Source: Pseudomonas violetae
GTDB lineage: Bacteria; Pseudomonadota; Gammaproteobacteria; Pseudomonadales; Pseudomonadaceae
Reading direction: 5' to 3'
DNA length: 64,000 bases
Assembly: GCF_023072615.1 (NCBI RefSeq)
Contig: NZ_JAKNRW010000003.1
Location: 248,001-312,000, forward strand
The notes under the pieces were generated by a model. The model was not told where the DNA came from. It worked only from the letters and a program-made list of their open reading frames with translations, and searched no databases. Made by a program: the position numbers and the translations under genes. Of the stretch, positions 9,004 through 16,789 are shown piece by piece; the first letter of the stretch is position 1, and each line of letters begins with the position of its first letter.

Positions 9004-9681
9004 TCACCTGGCTTTGATTTTTCGGCAGAACCTCGATAACTCGGGAATCTCCATTGCAAACGGCTCAAGTGGTTCATGAGGATTCATAGGGTGCCAGACA
9101 GCCCGGGCTTCGTACTGCCCGGCAAAGTCTTCACCTTTTAGCCAGGTCGGAGTTTCCCCAAAATCATTCCCATTGCATATTTCCGTTCTTGAGGCGTAGC
9201 GGACGTCCCTAAGTCCTCCCCATCTGACCGGAACACGCTTGTTTATGGCAGCTGTCAGGCATTCATAGAAATTTTGAAGTCGATAGATTTCTACACAAGA
9301 ATCCGCTCCTTCAAATTGGCTCATGACATCTTTGTGAAGGCGATGAGATGTGCAGTAGATAAAGCAATTTGGGACTTCGACGACGCGTTCGGAGGAGCAT
9401 CCAGTGAATCTGATTCCCCCAGTATTAGGGCCAATACTAAACATACCCATCAGTTCAGTTGCCTTCGCGTGATAGCTTGGACTCCCGTTTACCTCATCAT
9501 CGAGATCCCAATCGTCGATCTCGTGCAGAAGTCTTTTCGTTCCTTCAAATGGGTCAGAAATACCAGGCTTATGCTCGGTTTTACGAAAGTCTTGCAGGGT
9601 GCCAACTCGTATGCTGCCACGCTCTATCAGAGCGTTACTCCATTTTTTTTCCGAGTAGCGATAAAGACTTTTTCTTTCCAT
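9004..9681 (-). CDS. DUF2971-like protein (possible phage-defence moron)
   Basis: The ATG at 9681 is preceded by GGAGGCACG, so I prefer it to the longer frame from 9735. The 225-aa product starts MERKSLYRYSEKKWSNALI and has SIRVGTLQDF, then a SDPFEG motif about residue 43. This combination (aromatic LYRY start, strand with a short-list residue, then DPFE) is characteristic of the DUF2971 superfamily. Members turn up in mobile elements and defence islands; their biochemistry is poorly established. It stands alone on the - strand. Confidence 0.55.
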   Translation of the reverse strand: MERKSLYRYSEKKWSNALIERGSIRVGTLQDFRKTEHKPGISDPFEGTKRLLHEIDDWDLDDEVNGSPSYHAKATELMGMFSIGPNTGGIRFTGCSSERVVEVPNCFIYCTSHRLHKDVMSQFEGADSCVEIYRLQNFYECLTAAINKRVPVRWGGLRDVRYASRTEICNGNDFGETPTWLKGEDFAGQYEARAVWHPMNPHEPLEPFAMEIPELSRFCRKIKAR

Positions 9682-10292
9682 CGTGCCTCCCTGGGCAACT
9701 GTCCTTGAAAGCGTCCATTGTTGTGCAGCGAGCACGAGAACAATAGTGGGTGAGCGAGTTTTTCTTGTAAACCCACATGCAGCCGACCAAAGCTTTATGA
9801 AAAAACGTCGTTTTGATTGAGAAATGCTCCTGAGTGGAGGGTGGTCGTTTCAAAAAGAGCGATATCAGCTATATGGGAGGGCAATGGGGCTGGAGGTCTC
9901 GGATTTACTGGGCTTTCGGTATTACATTGCAAAGTAATATGAGGCGATATGAAAAGTAATAAATCCGCCAACCCCCCGGTTTCATGGGGTTTTAAGGAAT
10001 GGAAATATAGCTTTATAGAAAGGTAATAATATCGCCTCCCTATCGCTCAAATATCGCCTTCCAATAGAACGGCTGAAGGCCTTGATCTATGCGGGCTGTA
10101 GCTGATTTCCGGAGGGGGTATTACTAATATTACTTTTTTTTCACCCCCCCACGAATTTTAGGATTGGCGCCTATGCGGGGTGGGGCACAAATTATACGGC
10201 TTTCAACTTTGCGGATGTTTTCACGAGTCCAAAGCGATTGGTTAAGGCATCTGAAGTTATAGGTTCGGATACCTTGTTAAATATTTGGATTA
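9682..10292. other. 611 bp intergenic with repeated ATATCGCCT motif
   Basis: No supported gene. The 9-mer ATATCGCCT occurs twice directly (about 10028 and 10050) and once inverted as AGGCGATAT (about 9943), within an AT-rich tract with several AGTAAT/GTAATA elements. A C-rich/G-rich hairpin (ACCCC...GGGGT followed by TTT) sits about 9974-9996 and could terminate + strand transcription. The region may be a regulatory or replication-linked segment of the prophage. Confidence 0.4.
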
Positions 10293-11072
10293 TTAGGGCT
10301 GTTGAGGATCTGTGCCTGGGGGCTGAATTGAAGGATTTATAGTCGGGCGTAGAAACTTGTGGCTGGGAAAGGTTCGTTTAGCAATTTCCCACGTTTTCTG
10401 ATGTATCAGTTGGTTGTCGATTATATTTTTTTGGACAAATTCGTAAGCGTTGCTGGTATAGGCAAACGCGCCATGAAAAATATGATTCCCCAAGATCTCC
10501 CGCATTTGTTCAACTGTATATTGTCCCTCGTCTTGAAGCTTCTCCTGTGCTACCGGACCTAGAGTCTCTGTATGAAATTTGGCTCTGAGCTCTACGCTTA
10601 CTACTGCAGTTTCGAAGCCGTATTGGAGGTCGGTCAGCTCCATCAGGTGCTTGATTTCGCCAAGCTCACTTAAAAAATTCAAGTCTTCAAATTTTATCTT
10701 ATTATCTTTTTGATCCCCTAGTGATCCAGCGGGCATGAATAATGCGCGGGCAAACTCATCGGAGTACTCATCATAGTGACTTTTTACTATGGTCATGGCT
10801 TTGTGCTGTCTGAATAACGTAAATATACAGGCATCCAGTGCAGCTTTTCTTTCATCCAACTTCGCTTGCTTTTCTTCATACCGTCTAAGCATAAATGCAA
10901 AGTAAGAACCGCAGAATGCGCCAAAACCTGCTGTAACAAACGGTAAGATAGCTCCGGCAGTCGGCACTATTTTCTTATCGATTGCCAGGCTTGAGAAATA
11001 CCAAAGAATTAGGACGGCTAACCCGGTGAGTGCGCCCATCCACACAGGCTGATAACTTTTTGCGCTGTTCAT
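10293..11072 (-). CDS. Two-TM membrane protein with long cytoplasmic tail, operonic with a HEPN protein
   Basis: The start is the ATG at 11072 with CAGGAG seven nt upstream (a GTG at 11075 is also possible). The 259-aa product has two hydrophobic segments near residues 12-30 and 42-62 (ALTGLAVLILWYFSSLAI; LPFVTAGFGAFCGSYFAFML), then a charged helical region (RRYEEKQAKLDERKAALD) and a soluble domain of about 170 residues. The preceding gene (11112-11642) is on the same strand 39 nt away, suggesting one transcript. No known family is recognised. A membrane protein next to a HEPN protein fits an abortive-infection pair, but this is inference. Confidence 0.6.
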   Translation of the reverse strand: MNSAKSYQPVWMGALTGLAVLILWYFSSLAIDKKIVPTAGAILPFVTAGFGAFCGSYFAFMLRRYEEKQAKLDERKAALDACIFTLFRQHKAMTIVKSHYDEYSDEFARALFMPAGSLGDQKDNKIKFEDLNFLSELGEIKHLMELTDLQYGFETAVVSVELRAKFHTETLGPVAQEKLQDEGQYTVEQMREILGNHIFHGAFAYTSNAYEFVQKNIIDNQLIHQKTWEIAKRTFPSHKFLRPTINPSIQPPGTDPQQP

Positions 11073-11111
11073 CACAACTCCTGTACGAAATGATTTCCAT
11101 AAACCTCGGTA

Positions 11112-11642
11112 TCAGCTTGTCTGGAGTCCCAAAGCCTCGCGCTCGGCCTCGGAGAGACGTTCACGCTTTTGCAATTCCAGCGAAACCGTGAGTAGCGAAT
11201 TCATCCCGCCGCATAGGAAAGAAAGGCTTCCGTTCAACGTGTCTGACCCCGATAAGGACATCAGTGCTTTGCGACACTTATCAAACTTGGCCTGGTCTGG
11301 TTCCAATTCATGAGCCATCAGGTTTCTTAGCTTGTTCAGTTGGTCGATCATTCCCCAATAACAATCGAGCCCTGGAGTCGTAAAAAATATGAGCGACCTA
11401 GCTAAAGCGACTATTTGGTGAAAATTGAGCCGCGATCCACGCAAATGCTGAGGGTTCCGAACTGATCTGTAGCTGAAGTCTCGGATGACCCCCTCGATAA
11501 GAAGGTGAGCTTTCAGGACAGCGGATTGTTCATCCAGATCTTCCGAAAAATACTTATCAAAAAGATCCCCATGCTTTTGGAGTAGCCGCATCATCTCGGG
11601 GATTTCGGTAGGTTCGGTAGGTTCGGTAGGAGTGGTGGACAA
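11112..11642 (-). CDS. HEPN-domain protein (MtlR/DUF4145-like helical fold)
   Basis: Residues about 103-112 read LNKLRNLMAHEL, an R-N-x-x-A-H motif with Rx4H spacing typical of HEPN domains, preceded by helices (VLKAHLLIEGVIRDF; LNFHQIVALARSL). The TTG at 11642 opens the listed frame; an ATG pair at 11594/11591 is an alternative. The N-terminal TPTEPTEPTE is made by three tandem 9-bp units, and the frame remains open upstream into the tRNA-flanking sequence (WGPFWGPF), so the true start is uncertain. It is probably co-transcribed with the membrane protein at 10293-11072. Confidence 0.6.
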   Translation of the reverse strand: MSTTPTEPTEPTEIPEMMRLLQKHGDLFDKYFSEDLDEQSAVLKAHLLIEGVIRDFSYRSVRNPQHLRGSRLNFHQIVALARSLIFFTTPGLDCYWGMIDQLNKLRNLMAHELEPDQAKFDKCRKALMSLSGSDTLNGSLSFLCGGMNSLLTVSLELQKRERLSEAEREALGLQTS

Positions 11643-11715
11643 TGGAAACGGCCCCCAAAACGGCCCCCAGAGTAGTGGGCCTTGATCCCAGCTACGCTGA
11701 AACCCTTGAAAATAG

Positions 11716-11740
11716 TGGAGCGGGTGAAGGGAATCGAACC
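11716..11740 (-). other. Left island junction (attL): 3' end of split tRNA-Gly(CCC)
   Basis: Read on the - strand this is the T-loop/T-stem 3' strand (GATTCCCTT), acceptor CACCCGC, discriminator T and encoded CCA of a tRNA-Gly. Its acceptor pairs exactly with GCGGGTG of the 5' fragment at 57832-57885. The T-stem GAGGG of that fragment pairs with CCCTT here, with one G-U. The shared core with the right junction is GAACC (11736-11740 and 57832-57836). Confidence 0.88.
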
Positions 11741-12014
11741 TTTATGGGACTAAAACGGAGGGGAAGTGTGTAAGTGTGTAAGTGTGATGGGCTCGATGCC
11801 CCCGTCGCAGCGGGGAGTTTTGGCGACGAGCCGTCCATCCACCGTTCACTAACTTGGTTAGTAAAGCGGCTTGCGGTGGTCTGCTGATTGCTAATCGTTT
11901 GCCAAGCTCACGAGAAGTCTTCCATCTCATTAATGGTTCGCAGTTGCATCGCTTTAGCGATAAATTGCTCAACGTGTTATCAATTTGCTGGTATCTGAAG
12001 CCCGGGCATATTCT
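11741..12014. other. Left terminal region of the island, non-coding
   Basis: No supported gene. Just inside the junction are three repeats of a GTGTGTAA-like unit (about 11767-11788), and a dyad ACTAAC-TTG-GTTAGT lies at 11848-11862. Such short repeats and dyads near an element end are candidate recombinase-binding sites. The 76-aa frame on the - strand across it has no protein character. Confidence 0.4.
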
Positions 12015-12230
12015 TCAGATGGGCTGGATAATGCACCAGCCGTCCAGGATCGCATCCATTAGGCTCGGATCACCCTTATATATCGGTTGCCTTATGCCAA
12101 AGGCGTCCCCGACAGTCGATCTCGGCATCCCCAGCATCCGCACCACTTCCGCCTGAGTGTGCCCGTTGCTCTTCAAATCCAGAACAGCCTGTCACTTTTC
12201 CTCAGCATCCTCGGTCTGAGGCGAACCCTT
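12015..12230 (-). pseudogene. Broken helix-turn-helix protein with in-frame stop
   Basis: Read on the - strand the frame gives SPQTEDAEEK, a TGA (12192-12194) where related proteins have Trp, then QAVLDLKSNGHTQAEVVRML and GMPRSTVGDAFG before a stop at 12015-12017. This is a DNA-binding HTH of the same sort as the C-terminus of the neighbour at 12344-12808 (MTQRETAEKLQLPKSTVADLW). The nonsense codon and short remnant mark it as decayed. Its original family could be a transposase-type or regulator HTH. Confidence 0.6.
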
Positions 12231-12343
12231 ATGGGACAGCTCTCCACAGAGTCTGTGTAGGTGTGTAGCCATACTGGTGGATGGCTACGAGGAGTTACAG
12301 GGTCAGCAGCAAGCTATCTGCTGGTGTCGCAAGCTCGGTGTTA

Positions 12344-12808
12344 CTAATTTTTGACGTTCCACAAATCAGCCACTGTGGATTTGGGAAGCTGTAGCTTTTC
12401 CGCCGTCTCTCGCTGGGTCATCCCGATCCTCCTACACTCTTGAACTGCCAGCTGCTTTTCCAATCGGCGGTTTGCCCGAGACGCTACTGCACCATCCTCT
12501 ACCTGGCTAGTTAGCTTTTCCAAGCCACCTTGGCTTTTAAATTCCGCCAGCTCCTCCTCTACACATTTCAGTATTTGCTCTGGCGTTTTACCGTTATTCG
12601 CCACTGCGCGGAGCACCATCAACGTCACAGTGTCAAGCCCGGTCGCTAAGGCGATTTCATCAAGCTTGCTAAGTGTCACATCCGACTTGGCCCGCTCGAT
12701 CCTAGATAAAAATGTACGGCCTGCTGCAGATGCTAGGTCGCTCTGGGCGAGGTCTTTGGTGGCTCTAATCGCTCGTAGAACGGCTGCTAAGCCTTGGCTC
12801 AGTGACAT
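12344..12808 (-). CDS. XRE-family regulator with two HTH regions (154 aa)
   Basis: I start at the ATG at 12808, preceded by AGGAACTCCT; the much longer frame upstream is not protein-like. The N-terminal domain (LAAVLRAIRATKDLAQSDLA, then GRTFLSRIERAKSDVTLSKL) is a classic Cro/C1-type HTH in which helix 3 contains RTFLSRIE. The C-terminal MTQRETAEKLQLPKSTVADL is a second HTH-like segment. A charged linker joins them. It probably regulates island genes near the left end. The adjacent pseudogene shares the C-terminal HTH. Confidence 0.8.
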   Translation of the reverse strand: MSLSQGLAAVLRAIRATKDLAQSDLASAAGRTFLSRIERAKSDVTLSKLDEIALATGLDTVTLMVLRAVANNGKTPEQILKCVEEELAEFKSQGGLEKLTSQVEDGAVASRANRRLEKQLAVQECRRIGMTQRETAEKLQLPKSTVADLWNVKN

Positions 12809-13002
12809 AGGAGTTCCTCGAAAGGCGAGGATGTAGCCACGTTGCGCTGCCCGGATCGACTCTATATAGTGTTCATCCGGGCAGATGCCTGCGCTCCAAC
12901 GTATCTTTCGCCGCCGGTTACCGCTGGCGGTGACAATCACCGTCAAGAGCGTGGACGGCATAGGTACTGAACATATCACATGTATTGACAGAGGCTTTTT
13001 GA

Positions 13003-13410
13003 TTGGAACTCGAAGATAACCAAGCAGCCAGCGAGCTCCTCTCCACCACTGGAGAGGCACGCTTTGGATCTGGAGAAAGCCAAGAAGCGCTAATTCATAT
13101 CGCGCAGACCCGCTTCCCAAGCAAAGGCTTTTGCATCGTCCAGCAGTGGACGATCGTGCGCGCGATAGCGAGCGATGGGGATCTCACCAAGATCCACGTT
13201 CACGGTCATCTGCCGCTCTTTGTTTTCGCCGAAAAAGTCATCCTGGACAGCCGAGGACGCTTCGCTCACGGAAATTGGGTGCGCAGCACCATGGCCATTT
13301 CATTCCAAGATGGCTTTCTCTTTGAAACCAAAAATACGGTGTACGTTTTGATGGGCGACGGCGACGAAAGGTCAGCCAGTCTCGCAGCGATACTGTCCCT
13401 TTATCAGTGA
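13003..13410 (+). CDS. DUF6957-like small protein (135 aa)
   Basis: The annotated start is a TTG at 13003; the exact start is uncertain because no strong ribosome binding site is present. The core FPSKGFCIVQQWTIVRAI, then VFAEKVILDSRGRFAHGNWV and NTVYVLMGDG, agrees with a family of small Pseudomonas proteins that I know as DUF6957 (from memory). Such proteins occur beside toxin or phage loci and are candidate immunity or regulatory proteins. It opens a run of five small + strand genes up to 15242. Confidence 0.6.
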   Translation: MELEDNQAASELLSTTGEARFGSGESQEALIHIAQTRFPSKGFCIVQQWTIVRAIASDGDLTKIHVHGHLPLFVFAEKVILDSRGRFAHGNWVRSTMAISFQDGFLFETKNTVYVLMGDGDERSASLAAILSLYQ

Positions 13411-13452
13411 TGTCAGCTGCAACAGCGGTCTGTAGATCCACGGGAATGTGAA

Positions 13453-13875
13453 ATGTTTAGAAGTCATGAAACTGTTGCCGAGGGCACTCCTAATATCTTT
13501 GGGGATGGGTATTCGAACTGGCGGATGTTTGAACGCCACTTGGCTCATCCGTGGTATCACGTCGTCATTCAAGAGCGCTTGGAGGGTAAGGTATGGACAC
13601 GCACCATGATGATTAGTGACGTCGATATGCTCGAAGAAATACTTTCCCAACAAACCAGCGAGTTTGTCGTTACGGAAATTCAGGTCGTCACGCCTGGGTG
13701 GATGAACAAAGACGGCAAATGGATTATGGAGGGGCTTTCGGGGTTGCTGGTGGGATATGACTCCACAGGACGTAGGGTTTGTCTACACAATATAGATGAC
13801 GAAAAAGCTTATACCGATGCGCCTGGACAACTGATCGACGCCCATTCCCTGAAGGGAATGCGAGTTATTTTTTGA
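13453..13875 (+). CDS. Small paralogue A1 (140 aa)
   Basis: It starts with an ATG 42 nt after the preceding gene. Its C-terminal half contains EFVVTEIQVVTPGWMNKDG and then KWIMEGLSGLLVGYD, which aligns with the next gene (VSLISPPWMNHQGQYLMEPL). The two are tandem duplicates with diverged N-termini. No catalytic motif or membrane segment is seen. The size and duplication resemble immunity proteins in toxin clusters, but no toxin gene is in view. Confidence 0.55.
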   Translation: MFRSHETVAEGTPNIFGDGYSNWRMFERHLAHPWYHVVIQERLEGKVWTRTMMISDVDMLEEILSQQTSEFVVTEIQVVTPGWMNKDGKWIMEGLSGLLVGYDSTGRRVCLHNIDDEKAYTDAPGQLIDAHSLKGMRVIF

Positions 13876-13936
13876 TCTGATCTCGTACATCTGCAGCGAT
13901 GAAATGATCGCGTAGCGCCCATTGCTGGAGACTCAT

Positions 13937-14305
13937 TTGTTTAGAACGACTCGGGGAGACCTCCAAGGCGGGCCTGATGAGCAACTGCTTCATTGGAAAA
14001 CTGTCGACCTTTCCTTCAGTACGTACTCCTTTTTTGTAGAGGGTGTAAGTTCGATTAATGGAAAGATCGGGCCGTGTAGGAAGCTTGTGAGTGACGAAGA
14101 GACTCTTCTGGAGCTATGGCTAGGCGAGTCGGATTTTTTGGTTAACCAGGTGTCACTGATTTCGCCACCCTGGATGAACCATCAAGGTCAGTACCTTATG
14201 GAACCTCTTACCAAAATCATACTGCGTAATACTGAAAGAGACCCGCCCCTTTATGAATTCGTGACAGAGACCGGACGGATTTACACCAGCGTCCAAGCCT
14301 CGTAG
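13937..14305 (+). CDS. Small paralogue A2 (122 aa)
   Basis: I chose the TTG at 13937 because its beginning, LFRTTRGD, aligns with MFRSHE of A1 and GGAG lies six nt upstream; a TTG at 13922 gives five extra residues. It shares the PPWMNHQGQYLMEPL block and flanking Leu/Ile pattern with A1 (PGWMNKDGKWIMEGL). The C-terminus (PPLYEFVTETGRIYTSVQ) also resembles A1. The role is unknown; the copy is a local duplication. Confidence 0.55.
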   Translation: MFRTTRGDLQGGPDEQLLHWKTVDLSFSTYSFFVEGVSSINGKIGPCRKLVSDEETLLELWLGESDFLVNQVSLISPPWMNHQGQYLMEPLTKIILRNTERDPPLYEFVTETGRIYTSVQAS

Positions 14306-14356
14306 AGAGGGGGTGGATGGAAATCGAAGAAGAAGGGAATGACTTAGGAGGGCATT

Positions 14357-14713
14357 TTGTCTGAAGTTATTAACGTGGAGTTCCACAGCAAATGGCTAAC
14401 CGACTTTGAGTTGATTCGTCTGGTGCGAGCAACGAATCAAAAGTACACCATTGTCATCACGGCATTTATTAGTGGTGCGATGATCATAGATAACACGTGC
14501 TTGGGGGTGGTCTTTGGCCATCTAGATAAAGATGACTTCGGGCGTCACGCTGATTGCTCAATCATCCAAACAGGAAAAATCCAATCGGCTCGAAAAGAAG
14601 GCCGGTTCTGGGTGCTATCGACGCACGAAGGACACTACGTTGTAGGTACCTTTAAGCGAGGCGGCGGAAGAGCTAGCCTTCTCCAGTTCCTCAAGTCCGG
14701 CGAACGCTTCTGA
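14357..14713 (+). CDS. Small paralogue B1 (118 aa)
   Basis: It starts at TTG 14357 with TAGGAGG five nt upstream, a good ribosome binding site that decides the start. The sequence has WLTDFELIRLVRAT, VITAFISGAMIIDNTCLGVV and KEGRFWVLSTHEGHYVVGTF. The next gene B2 shares each of these blocks (LTDFQLKRIICAQ; ALFVGNTCIAIVFDH; KEGRFWVLTTLNSLYVIASF). It is soluble, and the function is unknown. The VLSTHEGHYVVG region also resembles the NTVYVLMG part of the gene at 13003. Confidence 0.55.
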   Translation: MSEVINVEFHSKWLTDFELIRLVRATNQKYTIVITAFISGAMIIDNTCLGVVFGHLDKDDFGRHADCSIIQTGKIQSARKEGRFWVLSTHEGHYVVGTFKRGGGRASLLQFLKSGERF

Positions 14714-14873
14714 CGATGCTTAGATCTCAAAGGAAATGGCGGATCGCAGGGAAAATCGCGTCTTCCATTTAGCCCCAAGCGTTAGATTGGTGGGTATCAG
14801 CACGATAGCCACCAGAGCTGGCTCGGGCGAGGCACCTTAGCCACGTCAGATTATTAAAGGATGGAAATTTATC

Positions 14874-15242
14874 ATGCTCGACACGAGCGACGCAGGCCGT
14901 GATGACCGCAGCCTGACTGACTTTCAACTCAAAAGGATCATTTGCGCCCAACAGTGGCCTTACGATTCACCGATCACTGGGTATCTTAGCGATGCGCTGT
15001 TCGTGGGCAATACGTGCATCGCTATAGTCTTTGATCATTCACGGAAAGGGCCCCGTGAGCAGTTCAAGGATGGGCACATGATTCGAACCTCCCACATTTT
15101 ATCTTTGCATAAAGAAGGTCGGTTCTGGGTTCTTACGACGCTGAACAGCTTGTACGTTATTGCCAGCTTCAAGCGGCAAATGGGCAGGCCGACGTTCAAG
15201 AAATTGGATGCCTTTGAACGCTTGAAGACTTGCGTCGGGTAG
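14874..15242 (+). CDS. Small paralogue B2 (122 aa)
   Basis: It is preceded by AAGGATGG and starts at ATG 14874. It is the second copy of the B family, aligned with B1 over nearly its full length: LTDFQLKRI, YLSDALFVGNTCIAIVFDHS, LHKEGRFWVLTTLNSLYVIA and a GR-FKKLDAFERL tail that matches B1's LLQFLKSGERF. A gap of 160 bp separates it from B1. The tandem pair A1-A2 followed by B1-B2 suggests growth of an island cluster by duplication. Confidence 0.55.
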   Translation: MLDTSDAGRDDRSLTDFQLKRIICAQQWPYDSPITGYLSDALFVGNTCIAIVFDHSRKGPREQFKDGHMIRTSHILSLHKEGRFWVLTTLNSLYVIASFKRQMGRPTFKKLDAFERLKTCVG

Positions 15243-15279
15243 CCGTTGATATTGATCTCAACGAAAAGGGTCTGGCAGC

Positions 15280-15468
15280 ATGGCAAATGAGGAACGCTGG
15301 AGTGTTACTCGGGCAACGATCCATTTCGATGAGTTGCTAGAGAGGGTAATCACGACTCGTAAAGGGGTTTTCATCGAAGGGGAACGCAGGACTGCGGTGC
15401 TCATTTCAATGGAGGAATGGGTGTCGATTCAGGACAAACTCACCGCTCGAGTTTCGTCAGACCTTTAG
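15280..15468 (+). CDS. Orphan Phd/YefM-type antitoxin (62 aa)
   Basis: The protein begins with a charged WSVTRATIHFDELLERVITT helix-strand, then RKGVFIEGERRTAVLISMEEW, the layout of Phd/YefM antitoxins (residues that place the DNA-binding dimer and the EW that precedes the toxin-binding tail). It is short, without a long toxin-binding tail, and no RelE, Doc or Fic gene follows. It may act as a solitary transcriptional repressor or be a relic of a toxin-antitoxin pair. Confidence 0.7.
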   Translation: MANEERWSVTRATIHFDELLERVITTRKGVFIEGERRTAVLISMEEWVSIQDKLTARVSSDL

Positions 15469-15762
15469 AAGTCGCCGACTGCAACAGCTTCTACGCGAAT
15501 CGTGTGTATGCATGCCGGCCCGATCCAGCCAAGACACCAATCGTGGTGCCTTCGAACAGCGATGAGAGTGGGGATCGTTAGTGAATCTGATAAGCCTGCT
15601 GGCGAGGTATAGAGACTGGTAGAACGGGGAATTGGGGCTTGCCCCCGGCACAGTAAATAGGGCTCAGCTTCTCTCGTTTCATGCTCCATTCCGGAAGGCA
15701 TAGCGTGAATGAAGGTTGTAGTGGCACACTGTTGCCAGGTCACAGGTGAGCTTGGAGCGAAT

Positions 15763-16353
15763 ATGGAAATATGGGAAGCAGACAAGCTAGTACTTTTTAT
15801 TGCTTTTGTGATTCCTGGCTTCATAAGCATAAAATGTTATCAGTTGTTCTATCCAGGTGTGCTGCGAAATGCATCTGATCAGCTTATTGATGCAGTCGCA
15901 TATAGCTGTATAAATTATGCGTTGCTTCTCTGGCCCATAATGGCCATTGAGCAAAGCGTTCTTCGTACGGTGCATCCGATGCTGTACTGTATGTTCTATG
16001 TACTGGTTCTATTCATCGCGCCGATTTTTTGGGTTGTATTGTGGAAATGGATGCGGACATGGAATGTTTTCCAGAAAAATGCACCTCACCCTGTAGCTAA
16101 ATCCTGGGATTTTGTTTTTCAACAGCGAAAACAGTATTGGATTATCGTCCATTTCAAGAGCGGCGAAAAAATCGGTGGTAAGTACGGTACTAAGTCTTTT
16201 GCGTCAAGCTCACCAGCTGTTGAACAGATTTATCTGGAGGAAGAGTGGTTGGTTGAAAATGGAGTTTTACAGCGAGCAGTCAAGGAGAGTGCCGGGGTTC
16301 TAATTGGGGCATCCGAAATATCTCACATCGAGTTTCTGAATTATCACGGTTAG
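15763..16353 (+). CDS. DUF6338-like membrane protein
   Basis: I start at ATG 15763 with GGAG six nt upstream; a start at 15709 has no such site. The 196-aa product has an N-terminal membrane part (KLVLFIAFVIPGFISIKCYQ; LIDAVAYSCINYALLLWPIM; CMFYVLVLFIAPIFWVVLW), i.e. three to four TM segments, then a cytoplasmic domain with KQYWIIVHFKSGEKIGGKYG and QIYLEEEWLV. The PGF turn and the VxFKxGxxIxGxYG region match DUF6338 as I recall it. The small GYQP-repeat gene follows after 9 bp. Confidence 0.65.
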   Translation: MEIWEADKLVLFIAFVIPGFISIKCYQLFYPGVLRNASDQLIDAVAYSCINYALLLWPIMAIEQSVLRTVHPMLYCMFYVLVLFIAPIFWVVLWKWMRTWNVFQKNAPHPVAKSWDFVFQQRKQYWIIVHFKSGEKIGGKYGTKSFASSSPAVEQIYLEEEWLVENGVLQRAVKESAGVLIGASEISHIEFLNYHG

Positions 16354-16362
16354 GAGTAATAC

Positions 16363-16545
16363 ATGAGCAAAGAGAGTGATCGACCCGTTCTTGTAAATAA
16401 TGGCTACCAACCAGAGCTGCTAGAGAAGGGCTATCAGCCTGTACAAAGTGTTCCGATCAACCGGCCTGAACCTGGAGCTGGTTACCAACCTACCAGTCAT
16501 GGTGAGAACCCGTCGAATGTACCCTCTCCACCGAAAGAACGTTGA
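16363..16545 (+). CDS. Small GYQP-repeat protein, partner of DUF6338
   Basis: This 60-aa hydrophilic, Pro-rich protein starts at ATG 16363 with TAGGAG upstream. It contains three GYQP units: NNGYQPELLE, EKGYQPVQSV and GAGYQPTSHG, with acidic or Pro/Ser linkers. Such disordered proteins with repeated tetrapeptides often serve as ligands for a partner domain. Its 9-bp spacing from the DUF6338 gene and the shared strand suggest an operon and a physical complex. Confidence 0.6.
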   Translation: MSKESDRPVLVNNGYQPELLEKGYQPVQSVPINRPEPGAGYQPTSHGENPSNVPSPPKER

Positions 16546-16789
16546 TACGAAGTTAGATTGAATCCTGCGGAATCGGTTCGTTATATGTAGCCGAGACACA
16601 CGGGATATGACAACCCAAAAGGGGATGCGGCACCATGCCGATCTCCTTCTGGCTGTGGATTAGTTGGTGATATCAACTCGCTGCCTGATTCAGTTCCAGA
16701 ATTTGGGATGGCGGGTGTGGAATATGTCGTTACGCTCGCGCACTCGAACTCTGTCGCTGATCGATTCTTTTGAGTGTCTTCGAAGGAAA

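Noticed and set aside
11742..12156. ORFs on both strands of 76 and 100 codons at the left end
   Set aside because: They cross the repeats and the HTH pseudogene in the wrong frame.
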